This document shows, one piece after another, positions 15,965 through 21,569 of a stretch of 21,569 nucleotides of DNA. The position numbers were made by a program, and so were the translations under genes. Each line of letters begins with the position of its first letter. The first letter of the stretch is position 1. Source of the DNA: Bacillota bacterium (GTDB taxonomy: Bacteria > Bacillota > UBA4882 > UBA10575); contig JAAZDX010000112.1 of the NCBI GenBank assembly GCA_012512605.1, forward strand, positions 1 to 21,569. Direction: 5' to 3'. The notes under the pieces were generated by a model. That model saw nothing but the letters and a program-made list of their open reading frames with translations, was not told where the DNA came from and did no database searches.

Positions 15965-16132
15965 GGTGCCCCTGGCGCGTGGGGTTAAGCCACGGACTTC
16001 AAGATTAACTTTTGTTAAGAACGTCCGGTTTTAGCTTAGATGATTAGTGCGATTTCGTTTCGTAGGCAAATATATGTTCGAAAACGAGCGCCTAGCGACG
16101 AGAGACGGATGACGAGCTGAAATTACGAACAG
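15965..16132 (+). repeat. Intergenic element B, homologous to element A at 10415-10611
   Basis: Second copy of the non-coding element, same orientation as A. Block 1 (15965-16047) and block 2 (16082-16132) align with A. The variable middle is much shorter here: 23 bases against 66 between the arms of the shared stem. TTCGTT (16054-16059) can pair with AACGAG (16083-16088), matching the A stem with a U-G in place of the outer C-G. The first hairpin is weaker than in A: aligned positions keep about five of eight pairs, or CGTGG / CCACG (15978-15982, 15990-15994) may form instead. The GGGGTTAA stretch is identical. B also has a perfect TTAAC-TTTT-GTTAA hairpin (16005-16018) that is imperfect in A. 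It starts right after the recD2 stop and ends about 60 bases before comFA. Confidence 0.7.
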
Positions 16133-16194
16133 CCCGGTAGCAACAAGAAGTGGACAAACCGCGTTAGATGGGGCAAGCGGGGGGAGGAATCCCG

Positions 16195-17982
16195 ATGTTA
16201 CCGGTGACATATTACCCGATCATTTTTCAAAAAAACGGGGAATGGACGGTTAATTTGACGCCCGATCCAGCCTTGGTCTGGTGGTGGGCGAAAAAAAACG
16301 AATATAACCGGGTATGGTCATGGGACCGGCCTTTTCCGTTATGGCTGGCGGAGCGGATCCGAGAAAAAATTGCGCTTCACGTCCAGAATGGAAAGGCCGG
16401 TTTTTCCTTGCGCCGCCTGGGGCGGGTTCTCAGGAAAACAAGCCGCGACCACGGCTGGTTGGAGGAAGGGGCCTGGGTACCGGTGAGGGGGCAAGTAACT
16501 GAGCCGATCCGCCTTGTGGCCGCTAGCGCGGAAGAGAACACCATATTGCTTGGGGCGCTCCTCCCTAAAGTCCTATTGGGCCGGGCCCTGACCCCACAAG
16601 AACTCCGACGGGCCCTAGAGCGGACTGGAGTTAGGGTGGCTCCTTATGTCTTAACCGCGGCACTCCAGGAACTGATCTTGTCCGGAAAGGTGGAGCTGGT
16701 GGCGGCGGTTGGTCTGGACCGGTGGGACCGCTTCTACTGTCGTCGCTGCGGCGAACGGGAACGGATTTTTACGGAAAGGCTGACCGGATCACCCCAGCCC
16801 ACCCGGATTTGTTCCGCCTGCCGGGAGTTGGGGGCCTTGACCGACCAGACCCCCCTTTACCACTGGCGGGACAAGCAGCCTGGAAGTGAACCGCCGCTAA
16901 CCCCGCCGGCTCTAATCCTTCCAACCTTAACTAGATGGCAGGAACGGGCAGTATCGGAAATCATGGCCTTCTGGAGCAACCCCGAAGCCCGGACCATGTT
17001 GGTCTGGGCGGTATGTGGGGCCGGGAAAACAGAGGTGGTCTTTCCGGTGATCCGGGCCGCCTTGGCCCAGGGGAAACGGGTTTTACTCACGGTTCCACGG
17101 CGGGAGATCGTCCGGGAGCTGAGCGAAAGGATTAAGAAATGCTTTCCCGGCCTGCGGTTCAGCCTACTATACGGCGGACATAAAGAGGAAGTGCCCGCTT
17201 CTTTACTGGTCGTGGCCACCACCCACCAACTGCTCCGTTTTACCTCCTATTTCGACCTGGTGATCGTGGATGAGGCCGATGCTTTCCCTTTATATAACAA
17301 CCCGATGCTTAACGCCGCTTTAGACCGCGTTGTGATCCCCACGGGCAAACAGATATATCTGACCGCAACCCCCGATCGTTCCTGGCGTCGCCGGGCGGAG
17401 CGGGGAGCGATCGAAGTGACCAAGATTCCCCTCCGCCACCATGGCCAGCCCCTTCCCGTTCCCCGCCTAATCCATACCGCCTTGCCGAAGAGGGAAGACC
17501 AGTTTATACCAGCGGTGGTCCGCGATTTTATCTATGCGCGGAAAGCCCAAGGGCGGAAAGGACTGATCTTCTTGCCCACTGTGGAAACGGTCGAAGCCTT
17601 TGCCGCCTGTCTGAAAAAGGCGTTCCCCAGTGAAGCCTCCTACATCAGCCATATCCACGCGCGGGATCCCCTCCGCCGAGAAAAAGTGGAGCGTTTTTCT
17701 TCCGGTACCCTTTGGCTTTTAGTCACGACCACCCTCTTGGAGCGGGGTTTGAATTTTGACCGGTTAGACCTGATGATTCTTTACGCCGACCAAGAAGCAA
17801 TCTTTTCGGTAGAGACCTTGATCCAGATCGCCGGTCGGGTCGGCCGTAAGGCTGACGACTCCGGCGGTGAGGTTTATTTTGTGGCGGATAGGATCAGCCC
17901 AACCATGAAAGTGGCACGCAACGCGATTCGACGGATGAACCAAGAAGGGGCGAAATTCCGGACTAAATCAAATGATTGTTAA
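16195..17982 (+). CDS. comFA: ComFA-like DNA uptake helicase
   Basis: Superfamily 2 DEAD-box ATPase that helps pull single-stranded DNA into the cell during natural transformation; membrane-associated on the cytoplasmic side. The 595 residues show an N-terminal lineage-specific region and a four-cysteine zinc finger (C182, C185, C206, C209), as in ComFA. The helicase core has Walker A GAGKTE (275-280), VPRREIVRELSERI, DEAD (359-362) and LTATPD. The C-terminal helicase domain has LIFLPTVETVEAF, TTTLLERGLNF and the IQIAGRVGRKAD arginine finger region. ATG 16195 is chosen because GGGGAGGAA lies directly upstream. ATG 16168 is in frame but lacks a ribosome site. The comFC frame follows at once. 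comFB, which lies between them in B. subtilis, is absent. Presence of ComFA does not prove competence. Confidence 0.93.
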   Translation: MLPVTYYPIIFQKNGEWTVNLTPDPALVWWWAKKNEYNRVWSWDRPFPLWLAERIREKIALHVQNGKAGFSLRRLGRVLRKTSRDHGWLEEGAWVPVRGQVTEPIRLVAASAEENTILLGALLPKVLLGRALTPQELRRALERTGVRVAPYVLTAALQELILSGKVELVAAVGLDRWDRFYCRRCGERERIFTERLTGSPQPTRICSACRELGALTDQTPLYHWRDKQPGSEPPLTPPALILPTLTRWQERAVSEIMAFWSNPEARTMLVWAVCGAGKTEVVFPVIRAALAQGKRVLLTVPRREIVRELSERIKKCFPGLRFSLLYGGHKEEVPASLLVVATTHQLLRFTSYFDLVIVDEADAFPLYNNPMLNAALDRVVIPTGKQIYLTATPDRSWRRRAERGAIEVTKIPLRHHGQPLPVPRLIHTALPKREDQFIPAVVRDFIYARKAQGRKGLIFLPTVETVEAFAACLKKAFPSEASYISHIHARDPLRREKVERFSSGTLWLLVTTTLLERGLNFDRLDLMILYADQEAIFSVETLIQIAGRVGRKADDSGGEVYFVADRISPTMKVARNAIRRMNQEGAKFRTKSNDC

Positions 17983-18022
17983 GGGAAAAGGGCAATTAAC
18001 CGATATACATAATGGGGTTTAC

Positions 18023-18766
18023 ATGCGGATATTTTTCCAAAAACTATTCAAACTGTTCTATCCCCCGCTGCCTACTTGTGTGGCGTGCGGGGCAACCTTT
18101 ACATCCCTTTATCCACTGGCTTTTTGCCAGGGTTGCTTAGACCGGATTCCCTTTATCACCAAACCGGTCTGTTCCCGCTGCGATCGCCCCTTACGCGGTG
18201 GCGATCGCGATCCCTGCCGCGAGTGTCAAGGTGAAACCTACTACTTTGAGCAGGCAATGGCGGTGGCCGTTTACGACGGGTATATGCGGGAATTGCTTCA
18301 TAGCGCCAAGTATAATTTCCGGCCCGATTTAGCCCGAGGACTAGGCACGATTTTGGCGGTTTGGGCCGAAAACGAAACTCGATTGGAGGAGATTGATGCG
18401 GTTATTCCGGTTCCCCTGCATCCAGAGAAATTAGCTACCCGTGGTTACAACCAAACTGAACTGATGGCGGAGCCGCTGGCGGTTGCCTTACGCCGCCCGT
18501 TGTATACTGAGGTATTGCAGCGGGTTAAACCCACGGTCAGCCAAAGTAAACTGAGCCGTCGGGAGCGGGAGGAGAACACCAGGAACGCTTTTGCCGTTGT
18601 TGATTGTCCGGCGGTTGCCGGTAAAGAGGTGTTGTTGATTGATGATATTCGTACGACGGGATATACCCTCTCTGCTGCCGCCCGCGCCCTTCTAGTTGCT
18701 GGTGCGCGCCGGGTGAAGGCTTTGACCATGGCTGTTGGGGTTACCACCGAGCAGTGGAAAGGATAG
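18023..18766 (+). CDS. comFC: ComFC-like phosphoribosyltransferase-domain protein
   Basis: ComF/GntX-family protein needed for efficient transformation in relatives and shown there to work with ComFA. The N-terminal zinc-ribbon cysteines are present (PLPTCVACG, FCQGC, VCSRCDRPL, PCREC). The C-terminal type I phosphoribosyltransferase domain follows, with VIPVPLHPEKLATRGYNQ, the SQSKLSRREREEN stretch and the PRPP-loop sequence LLIDDIRTTGYTLSAAA. ATG 18023 gives the usual N-terminus (FQKLFKLFYPPLPTCVAC) and has GGGG five bases upstream. The frame is open back to ATG 17972, inside the comFA end, where no ribosome site is visible. The two starts differ by 17 residues. The enzymatic role, if any, is not known. 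Confidence 0.93.
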   Translation: MRIFFQKLFKLFYPPLPTCVACGATFTSLYPLAFCQGCLDRIPFITKPVCSRCDRPLRGGDRDPCRECQGETYYFEQAMAVAVYDGYMRELLHSAKYNFRPDLARGLGTILAVWAENETRLEEIDAVIPVPLHPEKLATRGYNQTELMAEPLAVALRRPLYTEVLQRVKPTVSQSKLSRREREENTRNAFAVVDCPAVAGKEVLLIDDIRTTGYTLSAAARALLVAGARRVKALTMAVGVTTEQWKG

Positions 18767-18954
18767 GTCCCATTTAGCGACCAGACTTATCCGTCCTGTT
18801 GAAGATTCCGAGCAATTCTAATGGTAAGAGTTTTTTCGGGATAAGAGTTAAGAGCATTAAATAATTGCAATTGCGGATTACACAAAGACCAATGGTTACA
18901 GACCATACAACTTTGTCCTAAGCACTGGAACAAAAAAGGTAGGAGGGGACCTCT
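18767..18954. other. comFC-yvyF gap with long-range inverted repeat
   Basis: A gap of 188 bases. CTTATCC near 18787 can pair with GGATAAG near 18839, and within it CCGA near 18809 with TCGG near 18836. The inner T run (TTTTTT at about 18830) sits inside the structure rather than after it, so it is a poor terminator. No sigma-D or sigma-A promoter of quality was found before yvyF. The + strand ends in a strong ribosome site, AGGAGGGG, for the TTG start of yvyF. Confidence 0.35.
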
Positions 18955-19290
18955 TTGAGTTTGAAGAATTGTAAACGTTGCGGGAGACTCTATAGTTTTC
19001 ACGGGCATAGTGTTTGCAAGCATTGTCTGGAAAAGGACAATGCCGATTTTGCGCGGATTCAGGACTATTTGTTGACACATCCGTACGTCTCTGCCTTGGA
19101 ATTAAGCAGGGAAACGGGGGTAGACCCAGCGGTGATCACCCGTTTTCAACGGGAAGGCCGCTTCATCAATCGTGAGCAGCAGGAAGGAACCCTTGTGTGT
19201 GCGACGTGCGGCGCACTAGTCCCTGCCGGGCAGTTGTGTCAAGATTGTGCGAAGAAACGCGGTCTGCTTAAGTCTACGGCCAAAGCCTAA
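18955..19290 (+). CDS. yvyF: YvyF-type flagellar operon protein (TIGR03826 family)
   Basis: A 111-residue protein encoded between comF and flgM in many Bacillota. It has an N-terminal CxxC...CxxC zinc ribbon (NCKRCGRLY, SVCKHCLEK), a middle helix-turn-helix-like segment (VSALELSRETGVDPAVITRFQREGRF), and a second zinc ribbon at the C-terminus (LVCATCGALV, LCQDCAKK). This matches B. subtilis YvyF in order and spacing. A regulatory role in flagellar gene expression is assumed from context only. The start is TTG 18955, with AGGAGGGG eight to ten bases upstream; no ATG is available at the N-terminus. It is about 100 bases upstream of flgM, which has its own promoter. Confidence 0.9.
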   Translation: MSLKNCKRCGRLYSFHGHSVCKHCLEKDNADFARIQDYLLTHPYVSALELSRETGVDPAVITRFQREGRFINREQQEGTLVCATCGALVPAGQLCQDCAKKRGLLKSTAKA

Positions 19291-19313
19291 TTAAAATAAA
19301 CAATAAATTCCAC

Positions 19314-19341
19314 TAAACATCTCTTTAGGGTATACCGATAT
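19314..19341 (+). promoter_or_regulatory. Sigma-D (sigma-28) promoter of flgM
   Basis: TAAA at 19314-19317 and ACCGATAT at 19334-19341 are separated by 16 bases. The B. subtilis sigma-D consensus is TAAA, about 15 bases, GCCGATAT; only the first base of the -10 differs. It lies about 50 bases upstream of flgM, a classic sigma-28 target whose product inhibits sigma-28, so position and logic agree. Confidence 0.78.
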
Positions 19342-19356
19342 ATCCCTTGAGAGATG
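19318..19356. repeat. Long inverted repeat around the flgM -10 element
   Basis: The arms at 19318-19330 (CATCTCTTTAGGG) and 19344-19356 (CCCTTGAGAGATG) pair over 13 positions with one G-T wobble and one mismatch. Inner TATA / TATA bases (19331-19334, 19339-19342) extend the pairing with one bulged T. The -10 element is at the apex. No T run follows, so it is not a terminator. It may be a repressor site or an extruded DNA hairpin. Confidence 0.65.
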
Positions 19357-19389
19357 AACCTATCGAATTGGGGAAAGGGGTAAAGATAC

Positions 19390-19692
19390 ATGCTCATCTC
19401 AAATCAGCAGGTTAACTCGGTAATTAAAGCTTATGAAGTGGCTGGAAACCAAAAAAACCGGACTGTTCAACCAACCGAGTCCGTTCGACGGGGTGATTCC
19501 TTGTTGCTATCACCGGAAGCAAGAGAGCTTCAACTGATCCAAAAAAACATTGCACAGACCCCAGAAATACGTTCGGATCTAGTAAATGAACTGAGAGAAT
19601 CGATTGCAAAAGGAGAATACAAGGTCACTAGTGAACAAGTGGCCCACCGGATGTTGGTGCGCAGTTTAGTCGACCGGATCGTGGGGGGATGA
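19390..19692 (+). CDS. flgM: Anti-sigma-28 factor FlgM
   Basis: Binds and holds sigma-D (FliA/SigD) inactive until the hook-basal body is complete. The 100 residues are the normal size. The N-terminal half is polar and probably disordered. The C-terminal half carries the sigma-binding helices (LLLSPEARELQLIQKNIAQTP, RSDLVNELRESIAKGEYKV, AHRMLVRSLVDRI), the standard FlgM pattern. Its own sigma-D promoter is upstream, giving negative feedback. AAAGGGG precedes ATG 19390 by about ten bases. It overlaps flgN by four bases (ATGA). Confidence 0.93.
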   Translation: MLISNQQVNSVIKAYEVAGNQKNRTVQPTESVRRGDSLLLSPEARELQLIQKNIAQTPEIRSDLVNELRESIAKGEYKVTSEQVAHRMLVRSLVDRIVGG

Positions 19693-20105
19693 CGTTGTCT
19701 ATCGAATATCAAAAGCGGATGGCAGAAGAGCTTGATCTCCTCCAGCAATTAGTGGATTTAGCCGTCGCAAAAAAAGAGGCTCTTTTTGAAAACGATTTAG
19801 AAGCTTTAAGGATGATTGTGGACAACGAAGAGAAAACCCTGGCCAAAGCCGAGGGTTTACGCCCCCAAAACAATGGGGAGAGCGGCGGAGGGACGGAAGA
19901 TCAGCGATTGTCCCAGGAAAGAGCCGCCTTGATTGCTCGGCTTAAGGAGATTAATCTTATAAACCAACAATTACTGGAAGATGCTTTAGCCATCGTGGAT
20001 TACTCCTTAAAGCTGATCCATGGTGAGGAAGAAAGTAATATGTACGGTTCCTCCGGTCGGGTTGAAACCGTAGGTAACCGTTCAGTATTAAACTGGAGAG
20101 GATAA
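19689..20105 (+). CDS. flgN: FlgN-family flagellar export chaperone
   Basis: Cytoplasmic chaperone for the hook-junction proteins FlgK and FlgL. The 138 residues form mostly amphipathic helices (about 5-55 and 72-115), broken by a Gly/Ser-rich stretch (NNGESGGGTED). This matches the FlgN pattern of low sequence identity and conserved position between flgM and flgK. ATG 19689 overlaps the flgM stop (ATGA), which allows coupled translation. The G-run (19683-19688) abuts that ATG; TTG 19695 in the same frame would have a better spacing of six bases. The call relies on helical pattern and position more than on residue motifs. Confidence 0.85.
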   Translation: MTLSIEYQKRMAEELDLLQQLVDLAVAKKEALFENDLEALRMIVDNEEKTLAKAEGLRPQNNGESGGGTEDQRLSQERAALIARLKEINLINQQLLEDALAIVDYSLKLIHGEEESNMYGSSGRVETVGNRSVLNWRG

Positions 20106-20106
20106 C

Positions 20107-21525
20107 ATGCGTTCCACATTTGGCAGTATCGAAACAACGCTACGGGGGTTACGAGCCCAACAGTTGGCCTTGGATACAACCGGGCATAACATTAGTAACG
20201 CGAACACACCCGGTTATTCCCGGCAAACGGCGGATATGGCGGCGACTGATCCGTACGCGGTGCCCACGATGAATCGCTACCAGATCGCCGGGCAGATTGG
20301 AACCGGTGTTACGGTGACCCAGATTCGCCGGATGCGGGACCAGTTTGTCGACCGGCGGACTCAATACGAGAATTCGGCCTTAGGCTACTGGGATACCAAG
20401 CAGCGCAACTTCAGCCATTTGGAAGTTACGCTGGCCGAACCGGCAGACCTTGAGACCGGCTCCAGTATCGGCTACCATCTTAATGATTTCTGGTCGGCCT
20501 TGCAACAACTGGGGAACGCCAACCGTCCTGATAATATTGCTGTCCGTTCGGTGGTTCGGGAGAAAGCAAACAACCTCTGTGACTCGATCCGTGGTACCTA
20601 CCGACAACTGACTACTTTGCAGACGGACATTAGTGCGGAGATTGCGGTGAAGATCGGACGCATCAACTCGTTGGCCGATCAGATCGCCGGGCTGAATGCG
20701 GAGATCGCCAAGATCACGGCGGTGGGGGACAATCCCAATGATCTTCTGGACCAACGGGAAGTCTTAGTTGGCGAACTATCCACCTTGACCGCCATCTCAA
20801 TCCAGAGTGATGAGCTCAACCGGTATAGCATTAGCATCTCGGGGATGCTTTTGGTTGCGGGAGACACTTCTTACCATATGGATGTCCAGGATGATGGTAG
20901 TGTGGTCTGGGCCCACAATGGAATAGACGTTTATTTTACCAATGGTGAGATCAGGGGCTTAATGGAGATGCGGGATGTGGAAGTCCAGCATTATATTGAT
21001 TCGCTACATCAGTTTACCGAAACATTGATTTTGGAGTTTAACGCCCAACACCGGGCCGGGTACGGTTTGGCTCCGGGTAGCACCGATATTTCCTTTTTTC
21101 AAGGGACCGATGCGTCCGATATTACTCTGGATGCCGCCATCCTTGACCCGGTCAATGGGTTAAATAATATTGCTGCTTCGTTAACCGGCGAAGTTGGTAA
21201 CGGTGAAAATGCCTTGCTTCTTGCCGGATTGATTAAGGAAGCCCCTTTAATTGATGGAACCACTACTTTATCCGATTTCTACGACAGTTTAATTGCGAAA
21301 TTAGGGGTGGATGCCGAGAAGGCGAAGGTGACATATGCCAACCAGAAGACTCTGGTTGGTCACCTCAAAAACATGCAGGAATCGGTGGCCGGGGTCTCCC
21401 TCGATGAAGAGATGGCTAATTTGATCAAGTTTCAGAACGCGTATAATGCGGCTGCGCGGATGATGACCGCCATCGACGAGGTTTTAGATAAACTGATCAA
21501 CGGTACCGGCGTTGTCGGTCGTTAG
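20107..21525 (+). CDS. flgK: Flagellar hook-associated protein 1
   Basis: First junction protein between hook and filament, exported by the flagellar type III system. The N-terminal rod-hook motif is clear (FGSIETTLRGLRAQQLALDTTGHNISNANTPGYSRQ). The C-terminal coiled-coil motif is also clear (VSLDEEMANLIKFQNAYNAAARMMTAIDEVLDKLI); the two termini form the polymer core. The middle holds the FlgK D1 helical segment (LHQFTETLILEFNAQHRAGYGL). At 472 residues it is within the family range and short in the variable surface domain. GGAGAGG lies before ATG 20107, and the gene begins one base after the flgN stop. Confidence 0.97.
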   Translation: MRSTFGSIETTLRGLRAQQLALDTTGHNISNANTPGYSRQTADMAATDPYAVPTMNRYQIAGQIGTGVTVTQIRRMRDQFVDRRTQYENSALGYWDTKQRNFSHLEVTLAEPADLETGSSIGYHLNDFWSALQQLGNANRPDNIAVRSVVREKANNLCDSIRGTYRQLTTLQTDISAEIAVKIGRINSLADQIAGLNAEIAKITAVGDNPNDLLDQREVLVGELSTLTAISIQSDELNRYSISISGMLLVAGDTSYHMDVQDDGSVVWAHNGIDVYFTNGEIRGLMEMRDVEVQHYIDSLHQFTETLILEFNAQHRAGYGLAPGSTDISFFQGTDASDITLDAAILDPVNGLNNIAASLTGEVGNGENALLLAGLIKEAPLIDGTTTLSDFYDSLIAKLGVDAEKAKVTYANQKTLVGHLKNMQESVAGVSLDEEMANLIKFQNAYNAAARMMTAIDEVLDKLINGTGVVGR

Positions 21526-21555
21526 GATTAATTTCGATCCAAGGAGGGAATTACC

Positions 21556-21569
21556 ATGCGTGTTACGGA
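21556..21569 (+). CDS. flgL: Start of flgL (hook-associated protein 3), cut by window end
   Basis: AAGGAGGG at 21541-21548 followed by ATG CGT GTT ACG (M-R-V-T), then the window ends. FlgL proteins usually begin MRVT or MRIT and flgL normally follows flgK, so the assignment is by position and four residues only. Confidence 0.6.

Noticed and set aside
16005..16018. TTAAC-TTTT-GTTAA in element B as a Rex operator near rex.
   Set aside because: The Rex site is of the type TTGTTAA-N4-TTAACAA, so the half-sites here face the wrong way, and the match is imperfect in element A.
16005..16018. A compensatory base-pair change in the TTAAC/GTTAA hairpin between elements B and A.
   Set aside because: On checking base by base, the A copy (TGAAC ... 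GTTGA) has a G-G mismatch, so it does not support covariation.
18787..18845. A rho-independent terminator after comFC.
   Set aside because: The T run lies within the loop rather than after the closing stem, and the stem is long-range and weak.
18855..18890. A sigma-D-like promoter (TAAA ... GCGGATTA) upstream of yvyF.
   Set aside because: Spacing is about 11 bases instead of 15, and the -10 has several mismatches.

Overview
The window reads as chromosome of a Gram-positive, endospore-forming, flagellated member of the Bacillota, probably of clostridial type. The basis is a spoIIP gene, a redox repressor Rex, a B. subtilis-like order tsaC / ywlE / rpiB / upp, a B. subtilis-like comF-yvyF-flgM-flgN-flgK-flgL cluster, strong G-rich Shine-Dalgarno sites and frequent GTG/TTG starts. 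I cannot name a genus from sequence alone. Nearly every gene is ordinary core genome. I see no phage, CRISPR array, rRNA, tRNA or intact insertion sequence.

Layout. 1-2298: the truncated 3' part of cysS (+) converges on a CPBP-family membrane protease (-), with a cysS terminator lying across the protease stop codon. 2428-7385: a tight + strand run of tsaC, a DUF3108 protein, a single ORF fusing a YwlE-type phosphatase to RpiB, upp, a TagO/WecA-type sugar-phosphate transferase and a YjbQ-family protein. 7401-10109: a large type II (Ca2+-type) P-type ATPase. 10110-10628: a long non-coding gap ending in repeat element A, just ahead of a short RseC-like redox membrane protein (10629-11075). 11294-12406: spoIIP on the - strand. 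12597-15961: rex, a Gx-family membrane transporter and recD2, overlapping head to tail. 15965-16132: repeat element B. 16195-21569: comFA, comFC, yvyF, flgM, flgN, flgK and the first bases of flgL.

How the genes fit together. The 2.4-7.4 kb run is a housekeeping mix of tRNA modification (t6A), protein-arginine or tyrosine dephosphorylation, pentose phosphate metabolism, pyrimidine salvage and undecaprenyl-linked glycan priming. The right end is the conserved competence/flagellar cluster: DNA-uptake helicase ComFA, ComFC, then YvyF, the anti-sigma factor FlgM, the hook-junction chaperone FlgN and the junction proteins FlgK and FlgL. A good sigma-D (sigma-28) promoter match sits directly ahead of flgM.

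The best leads for something undescribed are: (1) two related intergenic elements (A and B) about 5.5 kb apart, each in the same orientation just upstream of a gene; (2) the YwlE-RpiB fusion, which still carries an intact internal ribosome site and GTG start for RpiB; (3) the flgM sigma-D promoter, whose -10 element lies in the centre of a long inverted repeat. All three were found by hand and lack database confirmation.
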